From assembly GCF_030296575.1 (NCBI RefSeq), contig NZ_AP027729.1, positions 992,001 through 1,056,000 on the forward strand: DNA of 64,000 bases, read 5' to 3'. The translations under genes were made by a program, and so were the position numbers. Origin of the DNA: Paraoerskovia sediminicola (GTDB taxonomy: Bacteria; Actinomycetota; Actinomycetes; Actinomycetales; Cellulomonadaceae). This document shows positions 7,640 to 17,183 of this stretch, in pieces. The notes beneath the pieces are model-generated. The model made no database searches. It saw only the letters and a program-made list of their open reading frames with translations, and was not told the origin of the DNA. Every line of letters begins with the position of its first letter. Positions within the stretch are counted from its first letter, which is position 1.

Positions 7640-9013
7640 CTACGGCTTCTTCGACGAGAGGTACTTCGTCGAGACGTAGCCGATCTTGCCGCTCGCGGTG
7701 ACGAGCGCCCACCCACCCGAAGGTGACTTCAGGTGCCGCACCGCCTTGCCCTTGGGCAGCGTGGTGATCCGCGTCGTCGACGTCGAGGGACCCTTGCGCA
7801 TGCTCAACGAGCTCGCCGTGACGTACGACAACGAGGTCGACGGCTTCGTCGTCGAGAGGTACTTGGTCTCGACGAAGCCGTAGTAGCCGCTCGCGGTCAC
7901 GGGCAACCACCCGCCCGAGGCGGGTCCCGTCGGCCGCACGGCTTTGCTCTTGTAGAGCACCGTCACCGTGGATGCCGACCGCGAGGCCGTCTTGCGCAGG
8001 ATCAGCGTGCTCGTGGTGACGTACCGCAGCGAGGTCGCGGTCACGGTCCCCGGCTTCGTCGAGGTCAGGTACTTCGTGGAGACGTAGCCGACCGTGCTGC
8101 CGTACTTGACGCGCACCCAGCCGTTCGACGACGTCCCGATCAGGCTCACTGCCTTGCCCTTGGGGATCGCCGTGAGGATCGACCCCGACGTGCTCGCGCT
8201 CGACCTCAGGTTCAGCGAGCTCGCGGTCACGTAGCGGGTCCCGAGCGACGTGTAGGTCGGCGAGACGTAGTCCCGGTGCATCCAGCCCGTGGTGCTGCCG
8301 TACGTCACCTTGCGCCAGTAGGTGCCGGACGACGCACCCGGCTTCGCGGTCATCCGCCCGTTGACGGGGACGGTCCGCAGCACCGAGTAGGAGGTGCTCG
8401 GCCCGGACCGCAGGTTGACCTTCGCCGCCGCGTAGTAGGTGCAGGACGACGGGACGGTCCGCGTCGCGACCCTCGTCGCCCCGGCCACGAGGTCGATGCC
8501 CCGCGCCTTGAGGAAGGGCAGCGGGTCCGTCGCCGTCCCTGACGGGTAGCGCCCGCTCCAGATCTCCAGGTGCAGGTGGTTGCTGGTCGAGGTGCCGGAC
8601 GAGCCGACGTCGGCGATGTGCTGGCCCTTCGAGACCTTCTGGCCGACCTTGACGTACTTGTCGCCGTCGACCATGTGCCCGTAGACCGAGGAGAACTGCA
8701 CGCCGCCGACGGTGTGGTCGATGACGATCCACTGCCCGAACCCGCCGGACGTCGTGCCGGCCCGGGTGACGGTGCCGGCGGCGACCGCGTCGATGTCCGT
8801 CCCTCGAGAGGCCTCCATGTCCTGACCCAGGTGATACGTCGACGACCCCTTGACCGGCATGCAGCGCGGCCCGTAGTAGGACGACAGACCGTACGACTTC
8901 GACGGCAGCGGGTTCGCCACGGTCGCGGCGGCGGACGCCGCTCCGCCCGGGACGACCAGCGCCAGCGCGACGGCGAGCAGGACGGCGACGACGCGCACAG
9001 GTGCACGGAGCAT
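7640..9013 (-). CDS. Secreted M23 (LytM) peptidase-like protein with four SH3b repeats
   Basis: This 457-residue protein has a Sec signal peptide (charged start, hydrophobic 8-22, A-S-A-A-A cleavage region about 27-30). Residues 50-165 are a LytM/M23 domain with probable zinc ligands H61, D65 and H148 (H-L-H-L), plus Y-G-H at 111-113. Four bacterial SH3 repeats follow, each about 60 residues and starting Y-V-T-x-S-x-L-x-L-R. They are spaced by Thr/Ser-Lys-Pro joints and end in Y-V-S-T-K-Y-L-type blocks. It should act on or bind peptidoglycan outside the cell. GAGGAG precedes the ATG. It is monocistronic in appearance. Whether it is an active endopeptidase or a regulatory amidase activator is open, though the zinc ligands are intact. 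Confidence 0.9.
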   Translation of the reverse strand: MLRAPVRVVAVLLAVALALVVPGGAASAAATVANPLPSKSYGLSSYYGPRCMPVKGSSTYHLGQDMEASRGTDIDAVAAGTVTRAGTTSGGFGQWIVIDHTVGGVQFSSVYGHMVDGDKYVKVGQKVSKGQHIADVGSSGTSTSNHLHLEIWSGRYPSGTATDPLPFLKARGIDLVAGATRVATRTVPSSCTYYAAAKVNLRSGPSTSYSVLRTVPVNGRMTAKPGASSGTYWRKVTYGSTTGWMHRDYVSPTYTSLGTRYVTASSLNLRSSASTSGSILTAIPKGKAVSLIGTSSNGWVRVKYGSTVGYVSTKYLTSTKPGTVTATSLRYVTTSTLILRKTASRSASTVTVLYKSKAVRPTGPASGGWLPVTASGYYGFVETKYLSTTKPSTSLSYVTASSLSMRKGPSTSTTRITTLPKGKAVRHLKSPSGGWALVTASGKIGYVSTKYLSSKKP

Positions 9014-9107
9014 GGGCTTCTCCTCAGGTGTCCCGGTCCGGCGGCCGGGGCGCGGCGACGGACCTGATCCGTCGACGGTAAGCGCAGCGGGTGAAGTTCG
9101 CGCGCGC

Positions 9108-10061
9108 TCAGATGTGGTCGAGCCGGCGCAGGATCGCTCCCTCGCGCAGCGCCCAGGGACAGATCTCGAGTTCGTCGACCGACAGCGCCCGCATGGTCTC
9201 CTCCGCGACGACGGCCCCCGCCACGATCTGGAAGGTGCGCTCGGGCGTGATACCGGGCAGCGCCGTCCGGCCCTCGCTGTCGATGCGCACGAGCCGAGGC
9301 ACCCAGTCCGAGAGCTGCGAGCGGCGCATGCGCCACCGCTCGTCGGGGCCGACGACGTCGACCTGCATGCCCGCCAGGCGGGCGAGCGAGCGGAACGTCT
9401 TCGAGGTCGCGACCACGTGGTCCGGTCCCGGGAGGGCGCGCAGCGCCTGCACGGTCTCGCGGAGCGTCGAGCGCACGTGCGCCCGCAGCGCGTCGACCTG
9501 GTCGGACGACGGCGGGTCGTCCGGGAGGTGGTCCATCGTCATGCGGCCCGCACCCAGCGGCACGGAGACCGCGAGCTCGGGCTCCTCGTCGACGCCCGCG
9601 GCGATCTCGAGCGAGCCCCCGCCGATGTCGAGGGCGAGGAGCCGCCCGGCGGCCCACCCGTGCCAGCGGCGGACGGCGAGGAACGTCAGACGGGCCTCGT
9701 CCACGCCCGAGAGCACCTGGACGTCGACCCCGGCGCGCTCGCCGATCGCGGCGAGGATCTCGGGGCCGTTCGTCGCCTCCCGCAGCGCGGACGTGGCCAT
9801 CGGGAGGATCTCGTCGACCCGCGACGACCGGGCGTGCGCGACGGCGCGGTCCACGGCGTCGAGCAGCGCCGAGACACCGTCGGGAGAGATCGAGCCGTCG
9901 GGCTGCAGGTAGCGCATCACGCGGACCACGGTCCGCTCCCCCGCCGCGGGCACGGGGCGGGCGCCCGGTGCCGCGTCGACGACAGCCATGTGGACGGTGT
10001 TGGACCCGATGTCCAGGACACCGAGACGGAGCACCGCGCTGCGGTCGGGGGTTGACGTCAC
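9108..10061 (-). CDS. Ppx/GppA-family exopolyphosphatase-like protein
   Basis: A 317-residue sugar-kinase/actin-fold phosphatase. The N-terminal phosphate loop is L-D-I-G-S-N-T-V-H-M, a second phosphate motif is L-A-L-D-I-G-G-G-S-L-E, and A-T-S-A-L-R-E-A follows the catalytic region. It is a short, single-module form like the mycobacterial Ppx1 (about 320-340), without the HD-like extension of E. coli PpX. Expected substrates are inorganic polyphosphate or pppGpp. GTG 10061 is supported by TAGCCT 7 nt upstream. It lies 46 bp downstream of hemA on the same strand, with its own promoter. Confidence 0.9.
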   Translation of the reverse strand: MTSTPDRSAVLRLGVLDIGSNTVHMAVVDAAPGARPVPAAGERTVVRVMRYLQPDGSISPDGVSALLDAVDRAVAHARSSRVDEILPMATSALREATNGPEILAAIGERAGVDVQVLSGVDEARLTFLAVRRWHGWAAGRLLALDIGGGSLEIAAGVDEEPELAVSVPLGAGRMTMDHLPDDPPSSDQVDALRAHVRSTLRETVQALRALPGPDHVVATSKTFRSLARLAGMQVDVVGPDERWRMRRSQLSDWVPRLVRIDSEGRTALPGITPERTFQIVAGAVVAEETMRALSVDELEICPWALREGAILRRLDHI

Positions 10062-10068
10062 GCGGGAC

Positions 10069-10074
10069 AGGCTA
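10069..10074 (-). promoter_or_regulatory. -10 box of leaderless promoter (ppx)
   Basis: TAGCCT on the minus strand, 7 nt before GTG 10061. Confidence 0.45.
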
Positions 10075-10106
10075 GCGAGCGGGCAGCAGGACGGCGCGCT
10101 CGTCCG

Positions 10107-11414
10107 TCAGCCCGCGACCTGCTCCAGGATCGCGTCCACGTCGATCGCCGCAGGCTCCGTGCCTTCGCGCACCGCCGCGCGCACCCGCACGATCGCGCGG
10201 TGCAGCAGCGCTCCCGCGAACCGGCGCAGCGACCGCTCGTGCGCCTCTCGGTCGGCCTCGGTGCTGAACGACCGGCGGCTGCGGGCCAGCTCGGCCACGA
10301 GCTCGTCCTCGATGCGCGCACGCAGGCGCACGATCGCGCCGTCGGCCTCGCGCAGCGCCTCGCGCTCGCCGAACTCCGCGACCGCCCGGGCGACGACCTC
10401 GTGCGCGGACCGCACGCGGTCGCTCGCCTCCGACGGGGCGTTGGCGCGCACGGCCGCGAGGTCGAGCAGCAGCACGTCGTCCTCGTCGGCCACGGCCGGG
10501 TCCACGTCGTGATGCAGGGCCAGGTCGAGGACGACGAGCCCACGGGCCTCGGGGAGATCGCCCGCCCGGGCCGTTGCGCGGGCTCGCGCCTGGACGACGG
10601 CGGCGGCGTGGATCAGGTAGTCGAGCGAGTCGCCCGTGCGCGCCGCGGTGCCGGAGCAGGAGACGACGACGTCCGCGTCGCCGAGGGCCTCGATCAGGTC
10701 GTCGGCCGGCAGCACCTCGTGGGACTCGGCGAACTCGGCCGCCCGCCCGGACGCCGACCAGACCCGCACGTCGGTGCAGCCCCGTGCCCGCAGCGCGGCG
10801 ACCGAGGCGCCGGCGTACGCGCCGGTGCCGACGATCACGGCCCGCGCGGCGCGCCACGGCGGCACGCTGCGCTCGGCGAGGTCGAGGGCGACGGAGACGA
10901 CCGACCGCCCGTCGGCCCCGAGGTGGGTCCGCGCGGCGACGGCCTTCGACGCCCGCGAGGCGTGCTGGAAGACCCGCTCGAGCGGGGCGCTCGTCGTGCC
11001 GGCGTCGTGCGCCGTCTCGAGCGCGCGCCGCACCTGGCCGGCGATCTCCCGCTCGCCCAGGACCATCGAGTCGAGACCGGAGGCGACGTCGAAGAGGTGG
11101 CGGACGGCGTCCTGCCCCGTCCGGACCGTGAAGGCGGAGACGGCCTCGTCGAGGGTGACCCCGGAGGCCTCGGCGACCAGGCCGGCGATCTCGCGGGCCG
11201 CGTGCTCCGTCGCGAGCTCGGTGAGCCGGCCGCCGGACTCGTCGACGTCCAGGTACAGCTCGAACCGGTTGCACGTCGCGAGGGCGACGGAACCGGTGAT
11301 CGCCTGGCACGTGCGCACCGCCGACCCGGCCACGGTGTGCGCGCCGGACGAGAGGACCTCCAGCGCGTCGAGGTCGAGATCGTGGTGGCTGGCCGTCATC
11401 GACATGAGCACCAC
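10107..11414 (-). CDS. hemA: Glutamyl-tRNA reductase
   Basis: Reduces glutamyl-tRNA(Glu) to glutamate-1-semialdehyde with NADPH, the first step of C5 haem synthesis. About 435 residues, the family's normal length. The catalytic Cys is in A-T-C-N-R-F-E-L-Y (C48 from this start). S-H-H-D-L-D-L-D-A-L lies at the N-terminus, G-L-D-S-M-V-L-G-E-R-E-I in the catalytic domain, and V-I-V-G-T-G-A-Y-A-G-A-S in the NADPH domain. A helical dimerisation domain ends the protein. GTG 11414 gives MVLMSMTASHH; GTG 11411 and ATG 11405 are possible. It is divergent from hemE across about 48 bp, so both promoters overlap and could be co-regulated. Glutamate-1-semialdehyde is used by HemL at the other end of the cluster. 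Confidence 0.95.
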   Translation of the reverse strand: MVLMSMTASHHDLDLDALEVLSSGAHTVAGSAVRTCQAITGSVALATCNRFELYLDVDESGGRLTELATEHAAREIAGLVAEASGVTLDEAVSAFTVRTGQDAVRHLFDVASGLDSMVLGEREIAGQVRRALETAHDAGTTSAPLERVFQHASRASKAVAARTHLGADGRSVVSVALDLAERSVPPWRAARAVIVGTGAYAGASVAALRARGCTDVRVWSASGRAAEFAESHEVLPADDLIEALGDADVVVSCSGTAARTGDSLDYLIHAAAVVQARARATARAGDLPEARGLVVLDLALHHDVDPAVADEDDVLLLDLAAVRANAPSEASDRVRSAHEVVARAVAEFGEREALREADGAIVRLRARIEDELVAELARSRRSFSTEADREAHERSLRRFAGALLHRAIVRVRAAVREGTEPAAIDVDAILEQVAG

Positions 11415-11449
11415 AGTCCGTCGATTGAACCATCGTGCCCGGGCCGAGG

Positions 11450-11455
11450 CAGAAT
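11450..11455 (+). promoter_or_regulatory. -10 box of leaderless promoter (hemE)
   Basis: CAGAAT lies 7 nt before GTG 11463. Confidence 0.45.
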
Positions 11456-11462
11456 CGGTGAC

Positions 11463-12559
11463 GTGAATCTCCCCTCTCAGCACCCGTTGGTGACCGGTCT
11501 CACGTCGAAGGCCCCGCTCGTCCGTGCGATCCACGGCGACCGGCCCGAGCGCACGCCCGTGTGGTTCATGCGCCAGGCGGGACGGTCGCTGCCCGAGTAC
11601 AAGGAGGCCCGCGCGGGCGTCGGCATGCTCGACTCGTGCCTGCGCCCGGACCTGGCGTCGGAGATCACGCTGCAGCCGGTGCGCCGCCACGGCGTCGACG
11701 CGGGCATCTTCTTCTCGGACATCGTGGTCCCGCTGCGGCTCGCCGGCGTCGAGGTCGAGATCGCCTCGGGCGTCGGCCCGGTCATGGGTCAGGCGTGGCG
11801 GACGGCGGACGACGTCGCGCGGCTCGTCGACTCCGAGCTCACCGACGAGGCGCTCGCCCCGATCACGGAGGCGGTCGAGCGGACCGTCGCGGGTCTCGCC
11901 GAGATGGCGTCGGTCGACGGGCTCGACAGCGGCACCGTGACACCCTCATCGGCTTCGCCGGAGCGCCGTTCACCCTGGCCGCCTACCTCGTCGAGGGCCG
12001 ACCGTCGCGCGACCACCTCGCCGCCCGCACCCTCATGCACGCCGACCCCGAGACGTGGGACCGGCTCGTCACGTGGGCCGCCGACATCACCGGAGCGTTC
12101 CTGCGCGCCCAGGTCCGCGCCGGTGCCAGCGCCGCCCAGCTCTTCGACTCCTGGGCCGGCTCGTTGTCCCGCGCCGACTACGAGCACGCCGCGGCGCCCG
12201 CGAGCGCCAGGGCGCTGTCGCACGTCCACGACCTCGGCGTGCAGGTGATCCACTTCGGCACCGGCACCGAGCACCTCCTGCGGTCCATGCGCGCGGTCGG
12301 CGCCGACGTCGTGGGGGTCGACCACCGCACCCCGCTGGACGAGGCGAGCACGATCCTCGGCGGCGACGTGCCGCTGCAGGGCAACATCGACCCGGCGTTC
12401 CTCGACGCCCCGTGGCCGGTGCTCGAGGCGCACGTGCGCGACGTCGTCGAGCGTGGCCGGGCGGCCCCGGCCCACGTGGTGAACCTGGGGCACGGTGTCC
12501 CCCCGACGACCGACCCGACCGTCCTGACCCGCGTCGTCGAGCTCGTCCACTCGCTGTGA
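11463..12559 (+). CDS. hemE: Uroporphyrinogen decarboxylase, frameshifted as given
   Basis: Decarboxylates uroporphyrinogen III to coproporphyrinogen III in the cytosol. The start region holds [16 protein letters not shown], the invariant substrate motif, and [10 protein letters not shown] carries the catalytic Asp. The frame then breaks at the CCC run 11943-11945. Adding one C gives [15 protein letters not shown] and continuity to the stop (365 residues, normal length). The second half contains H-F-G-T-G-T and V-V-N-L-G-H-G-V. The enzyme is required for haem and siroheme-independent porphyrins, so a real inactivating frameshift is unlikely. The stop overlaps the hemG start (GTGA). Confidence 0.93.
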
Positions 12560-14127
12560 CCCCCGACCCCGACCTGCGGCGGCCCGACGCCCCGCGTGGG
12601 CCCGACGCCCCGCGCACGACCCGGGGCGGCAAGCAGATCTGGGACGTTGCGGTCGTCGGCGGCGGCGTCGCGGGGCTCGCGGCGGCGCACCGGCTCGCGC
12701 AGCGGGGCCTGCAGGTCCTGGTCCTCGAGTCCGAGCCTCGCTGCGGCGGGCCGGTCGCGGGCGCGGAGCTCACCGCCGGCGAGGACCCGAGCAACGCCAG
12801 GCGCAGGAGCACGAGTACAGGCACGAACCCCAGGACGGGTGCGGCCGAGCCCCGCCCGACCCTGTCCGTGGACGTCGGTGCGGAGTCGTTCGCCGCGCGC
12901 GGGGCCGCGGTCGCCGAGCTCGTCGCCGAGCTGGACCTCGAGGTGGTCCCGCCGTCGGGCGCCGCGGCGTGGGTCCGCGCGGCGGGCGACTCGTTCCCGC
13001 TGCCGGCGGCCGGGGTGCTCGGCATCCCGGCGCGCCCGTGGGAGCCCGACGTGCAGCGGGTCATCGGGCGCAAGGGGGTCGCGCGCGCGTCGCTGGACCG
13101 GGTGCGTCCGCGCGACGACGTCGACCTGTCGAACCTGGGGACGTTCGTCCGGTCCCGGTACGGCAAGCGCGTCGCCCAGCGTCTCGTCGCGCCCGTCGCC
13201 GCCGGGGTGCACTCGGCCCCGCTCGACGCCCTGGACGTCGACGCGGTGGCGCCCGGCCTGCTGGCCGCGTACCGGGAGACCGGGTCGCTCGGGCGTGCGG
13301 TGGAGTCCCTGCGCGCCGCGGCGCCGGCCGGGTCGGCGGTGCGGGGCGTGGTCGGCGGGATGCACACGCTGGTGTCCGCCCTCGTCGGCTCGGTCCGGAC
13401 GTCGGGCGGCGAGGTCCGCACCGAGTCGGCCGTCGTCGGGGTCAGCCGCGCCGCGTCGGGCTGGTGGAAGGTCTCGGTCGCCGGCGACGCCACGGTGCGC
13501 GCGCACCGGCTCGTCGTGGCGACGCCGGGCGTGGTGGAACAGATCCTGGGTACTGCGCCCCAGCGTCCCGAGGGCACCGACATCCATCTCGCCACGCTCC
13601 TCCTGCGGGCGCCCGAGATCGACGACGCACCGCGCGGGACGGGGGTGCTCGTCGCCCCGCCGAAGCCCGGCACCCAGGTCACGAGCAGCCTCGCCGTCCT
13701 CGGCGACCACGAGCCGAGGGCGAAGGCGCTCACCCACTCGACCGCGAAGTGGCCGTGGCTCGCCGAGCGGGTCCGCCGGACGTTCGGCGAGGGGCGCCAC
13801 GTCGTCCGCCTCTCGTACGGACGTCTCGGGACACCGACCCGGGCGCCGAGCGTCGAGGAGGCGCTCGCCGACGCGTCCCTGCTGCTCGGCGTCGACCTCA
13901 CCGCCCGGGACGCCACGGGCGCGGGGCGCGTCGAGGCGCACGTGATGACCCGGTGGGCGGGCACCCTGCCGCCGCCGACGCCCGCGTACCGCGAGGCCGT
14001 GAAGGCGTACGTCGCGCAGGCCGACCCCGTCGAGGGGCTCGCCGTCACCGGCGGCTGGGTCGCGGGGACGGGCCTCGCCGCGGTCGTCGCGCACGCGACC
14101 GCGGCGGCCGACTCGCTCGCGTCCTGA
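12556..14127 (+). CDS. hemG: Protoporphyrinogen/coproporphyrinogen III oxidase (HemG/HemY, CgoX type)
   Basis: A 523-residue FAD enzyme that oxidises a porphyrinogen to the porphyrin with O2. The Rossmann dinucleotide motif [14 protein letters not shown] lies at residues 31-44, with L-V-L-E-S-E closing the strand. V-V-G-G-M-H-T-L and [11 protein letters not shown] are typical of the substrate and C-terminal FAD regions. Actinobacteria mostly use the coproporphyrin-dependent route, so coproporphyrinogen III is the likelier substrate (family knowledge). It is translationally coupled to hemE by a GTGA overlap. An N-terminal 28-residue Pro/Arg-rich extension and a low-complexity insert at about 76-100 ([11 protein letters not shown]) are not core. 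The usual partners hemQ and hemH are not in the window. Confidence 0.9.
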   Translation: MTPDPDLRRPDAPRGPDAPRTTRGGKQIWDVAVVGGGVAGLAAAHRLAQRGLQVLVLESEPRCGGPVAGAELTAGEDPSNARRRSTSTGTNPRTGAAEPRPTLSVDVGAESFAARGAAVAELVAELDLEVVPPSGAAAWVRAAGDSFPLPAAGVLGIPARPWEPDVQRVIGRKGVARASLDRVRPRDDVDLSNLGTFVRSRYGKRVAQRLVAPVAAGVHSAPLDALDVDAVAPGLLAAYRETGSLGRAVESLRAAAPAGSAVRGVVGGMHTLVSALVGSVRTSGGEVRTESAVVGVSRAASGWWKVSVAGDATVRAHRLVVATPGVVEQILGTAPQRPEGTDIHLATLLLRAPEIDDAPRGTGVLVAPPKPGTQVTSSLAVLGDHEPRAKALTHSTAKWPWLAERVRRTFGEGRHVVRLSYGRLGTPTRAPSVEEALADASLLLGVDLTARDATGAGRVEAHVMTRWAGTLPPPTPAYREAVKAYVAQADPVEGLAVTGGWVAGTGLAAVVAHATAAADSLAS

Positions 14128-14194
14128 CGGCTCGTCAGTTCGACCTCACAGCGTCCGGGCGTCCAGGACTTCGACAAGTCCACCCGCGGCACGG

Positions 14195-14200
14195 GAGAAT
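14195..14200 (+). promoter_or_regulatory. -10 box of leaderless promoter (hemC operon)
   Basis: GAGAAT lies 6 nt before GTG 14207. It would give hemCDBL its own promoter apart from hemE-hemG. Confidence 0.45.
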
Positions 14201-14206
14201 CGCCCG

Positions 14207-15166
14207 GTGACGATCCGGGTCGGGACCAGAGGCAGCACGCTCGCGACCACCCAGTCGGGTCAGGTGGCCGAGAGGCTCGCCGTCCTGACGGGGCGCGAGG
14301 TCGATCTCGTGCGCATCCGCACCGACGGCGACGTCCTGACGGGGCCGCTGAGCCAGATGGGCGGCACCGGGGTCTTCGTCACGGCGATCCGCCAGGCGCT
14401 GCTCGACGACCGGTGCGACGTCGCCGTCCACTCCCTCAAGGACCTCCCGACGACGCCCGCGCCCGGGCTGCGGGTCGTCACGCCCGCCCGCGTCGACCCG
14501 CGGGACGCGCTGTGCGCCCGCGACGGGCTGACCCTCGCGACGCTCCCGACGGGCGCGAAGGTCGGCACGGGCTCCCCGCGGCGCGCCGCCCAGCTGCGCC
14601 TCGCGCGGCCGGACCTCGAGATCGTGGATATCCGCGGCAACGTCGACACCCGCCTCGCCCGGGCGACCGGCCCGGACGCGGACCTCGACGCGGTCGTCCT
14701 CGCCGCCGCGGGCCTCGCCCGGATCGGACGCACGGCGGCCGTGACGGACCTCCTCGACCCGACCCTGCTCGTGCCCGCACCCGGGCAGGGGGCGCTCGCC
14801 GTCGAGGTCCGGGACGAGGCGTTCGACGACCCCGGCCTCGCCGAGGCGCTCGGAGCGCTCGACGACCGGTCGACGCGGCTCGCCGTGACGGCGGAGCGTG
14901 CCCTCCTGCGCCGGCTGGAGGCGGGCTGCTCGGCGCCCGTCGGTGCGCACGCGACGGTCGAGAGCGGTGCCCACGGCGACCGCCTCGTGCTCCGGTCCGT
15001 CGTGGCCCGCGTCGACGGCGGGGCTAGCGTCCGCCGCGAGGACGAGACGGACCCGGCCGGCGGGGACGACGCCGCGACGGCCCTGGGCGTCCGGGTCGCC
15101 GACGGCCTGCTCGCCGCAGGCGCCGCCGACCTGGCACCGCTGCGCGAGACCGGAGCGGGCGCATGA
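14207..15166 (+). CDS. hemC: Hydroxymethylbilane synthase (porphobilinogen deaminase)
   Basis: Polymerises four porphobilinogens to hydroxymethylbilane. 319 residues, normal length. The dipyrromethane cofactor is attached to Cys241 in E-A-G-C-S-A-P-V-G. The catalytic Asp is in H-S-L-K-D-L-P (D79). G-T-G-S-P-R-R-A-A-Q-L and D-I-R-G-N-V-D-T-R are also conserved. The start has no Shine-Dalgarno but a GAGAAT box 6 nt upstream. The stop overlaps hemD (ATGA), the first link in a hemC-D-B-L chain of 4-nt overlaps. Confidence 0.97.
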   Translation: MTIRVGTRGSTLATTQSGQVAERLAVLTGREVDLVRIRTDGDVLTGPLSQMGGTGVFVTAIRQALLDDRCDVAVHSLKDLPTTPAPGLRVVTPARVDPRDALCARDGLTLATLPTGAKVGTGSPRRAAQLRLARPDLEIVDIRGNVDTRLARATGPDADLDAVVLAAAGLARIGRTAAVTDLLDPTLLVPAPGQGALAVEVRDEAFDDPGLAEALGALDDRSTRLAVTAERALLRRLEAGCSAPVGAHATVESGAHGDRLVLRSVVARVDGGASVRREDETDPAGGDDAATALGVRVADGLLAAGAADLAPLRETGAGA

Positions 15167-16152
15167 CCGGCGGCCACCTGCGCGACCCCCGGGACACGCG
15201 CGGGCTCGCCGAGGCGCTCGACCGGGCGCGCGAGGCCCGCGCGCAGGCAACGGCGGGCGATGCGACGACCCGCGACCCGTCCCCCACCCTCACCCCGGCC
15301 CCCACCCTCGCCGGCATCACGGTCCTGGTCCCCCGCTCGCCCGAGCGCGCCGCCGGCCTGCGCGCGCTCCTCGAGGAGCGCGGCGCCACCGTTCTCGTCG
15401 AACCGGCCATCACGCGCGCACCCGTCGACGACCTCGCCCCGGTGTCGGACGCCGTCCGCCGCCTCGCGGACGGGACGTTCGCCTGGGTCGTGGTGACGAG
15501 CGTCAACGCGATCGACGAGCTCCGGGCCGCCGCGGAGCGGATCGGGACGGCGCTCGCGGACGTGCCCGCCCGGTGGGCCGCCGTCGGCCCCGCGACGGCC
15601 CGCGAGCTCGAGCGCGCAGGCGTCGAGGTCGCCCTCGTGCCGGCGGAGAACTCCGCCCGCGGCCTGCTCGACGTCTTCCCGGCCCCGGAGTCCGCCGCGC
15701 CCTCCGTGCTGGTCCCGCAGGGTGACCTCGCGGCGCCGACCCTCGCGGGCGGCCTCACCGCTGCCGGGTACCGGCCCGAGGTCGTCACGGTCTACCGCAC
15801 GCTCGCGCACCCGCTCGGTCACGAGGTCCAGCAGGCCTGGCTCGGCGGCCGGGTCGACGTGGTCGTCCTGACCTCCGGCTCGGTCGCCCGCGAGGTCGCC
15901 CGCCAGCTCGGAGCGCACGGCAGCGTCGCGGGGGTCGCGATAGGGGCACCGACGGCGCGTGCCGCCGCCGAGGTGAACCTGCGCATCGACGCGACCGCCG
16001 CGACGGCGGACGACGAGGGGCTCGCCGCAGCGGTCGCGCGGGCGGTCGGCGCAACGGAGCCCGCGAGCACCCCAGACACCCCAGACACCCCAGACACCCC
16101 AGACACCCCAGACACAGTCAGCACGCCCGTCCAGCACGAGGAGCGACCATGA
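15163..16152 (+). CDS. hemD: Uroporphyrinogen-III synthase
   Basis: Cyclises hydroxymethylbilane with inversion of ring D. 329 residues with two alternating Rossmann-like lobes, and [19 protein letters not shown] and L-T-S-G-S-V-A-R-E as the usual weakly conserved motifs. About 45 extra N-terminal residues precede the core at [12 protein letters not shown]. Near the C-terminus five tandem P-D-T triplets come from a 9-bp repeat. No methyltransferase is fused. It overlaps hemC and hemB by 4 nt each (ATGA). Confidence 0.93.
   Translation: MTGGHLRDPRDTRGLAEALDRAREARAQATAGDATTRDPSPTLTPAPTLAGITVLVPRSPERAAGLRALLEERGATVLVEPAITRAPVDDLAPVSDAVRRLADGTFAWVVVTSVNAIDELRAAAERIGTALADVPARWAAVGPATARELERAGVEVALVPAENSARGLLDVFPAPESAAPSVLVPQGDLAAPTLAGGLTAAGYRPEVVTVYRTLAHPLGHEVQQAWLGGRVDVVVLTSGSVAREVARQLGAHGSVAGVAIGAPTARAAAEVNLRIDATAATADDEGLAAAVARAVGATEPASTPDTPDTPDTPDTPDTVSTPVQHEERP
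16071..16115 (+). repeat. 9-bp tandem repeat, five copies, in hemD
   Basis: CCCAGACAC repeated exactly five times, encoding P-D-T five times near the HemD C-terminus. As a unit of 9 bp it keeps frame whatever the copy number. Confidence 0.95.
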
Positions 16153-17183
16153 CCGACGCACCCGGAGCCGCACGCGACGCCTACCGCCCCTACCGCCCGC
16201 ACCGCCTGCGCACCACCCGCGCGATGCGCCGGCTCGTCGCCGAGACACGCCTGCACCCGGGGGACCTGGTCCTGCCGCTCTTCGTCAAGGAGGGGCTCGA
16301 CGCGCCGGTCCCCATCAAGGCCATGCCCGGTCAGGTGCAGCACACCGAGGAGACCCTCGCGGACGCGGTGCGCGCCGCTGCCGACGCCGGGGTCGGCGGC
16401 GTGATGCTCTTCGGCATCCCGGCCGAGCGTGACGCGACCGGCTCGGCCGGGGACGATCCCGACGGGATCCTCCAGCGGGCCCTGCGCGCCTCGCGCGAAG
16501 TCTCGGACGAGGCTCTCGCCGCGGGCGGCACCGGGGTCGTCGTCATGGCCGACACGTGCCTCGACGAGTTCACCGACCACGGCCACTGCGGCTTGCTCGA
16601 CGAGCAGGGCCGCGTCGACAACGACGCCACCCTCGAGCGCTACGCGAGCATGGCAGTCGCCCAGGCGACGGCGGGCGCGGACGTCGTCGCGCCGTCCGGC
16701 ATGATGGACGGCCAGGTCGAGGTGATCCGGGAGGCGCTGGACCGCGCTGGGTTCACCGACGTGAGCGTCCTCGCCTACTCGGCGAAGTACGCGAGCGCGT
16801 TCTACGGTCCGTTCCGCGAGGCGGTGGACTCGGCGCTCCAGGGCGACCGGCGCACCTACCAGATGGACGCGGGCAACCTCCGCGAGGGCCTGCGCGAGGC
16901 CGACCTCGACCTCGCCGAGGGCGCGGACATGGTCATGGTCAAGCCCGCCGGCTCGTACCTCGACGTGCTGGCCGCGGTCGCGGAGCGCTCCGAGGTGCCG
17001 GTCGCGGCGTACCAGGTGTCGGGCGAGTACGCGATGATCGAGGCCGCGGCCGCCCACGGATGGATCGATCGGGAGGCCGCGATCGACGAGTCCGTGCTCG
17101 GCATCAAGCGCGCGGGCGCCGACGTGATCCTCACCTACTGGGCCCTCGAGATCGCGGGCCGACTGACGAAGGGACCCCGATGA
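16149..17183 (+). CDS. hemB: Delta-aminolevulinic acid dehydratase (porphobilinogen synthase)
   Basis: Condenses two 5-aminolevulinates to porphobilinogen. 344 residues, the normal TIM-barrel octamer length. Schiff-base lysines are K213 (Y-S-A-K-Y-A-S) and K265 ([10 protein letters not shown]). The metal site reads C137[10 protein letters not shown]147. It is zinc-like, but Asp139 stands where the classical zinc enzymes have a second Cys, so metal dependence may be mixed. Start ATG 16149 overlaps hemD's stop; its own stop overlaps hemL. Confidence 0.97.
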   Translation: MTDAPGAARDAYRPYRPHRLRTTRAMRRLVAETRLHPGDLVLPLFVKEGLDAPVPIKAMPGQVQHTEETLADAVRAAADAGVGGVMLFGIPAERDATGSAGDDPDGILQRALRASREVSDEALAAGGTGVVVMADTCLDEFTDHGHCGLLDEQGRVDNDATLERYASMAVAQATAGADVVAPSGMMDGQVEVIREALDRAGFTDVSVLAYSAKYASAFYGPFREAVDSALQGDRRTYQMDAGNLREGLREADLDLAEGADMVMVKPAGSYLDVLAAVAERSEVPVAAYQVSGEYAMIEAAAAHGWIDREAAIDESVLGIKRAGADVILTYWALEIAGRLTKGPR

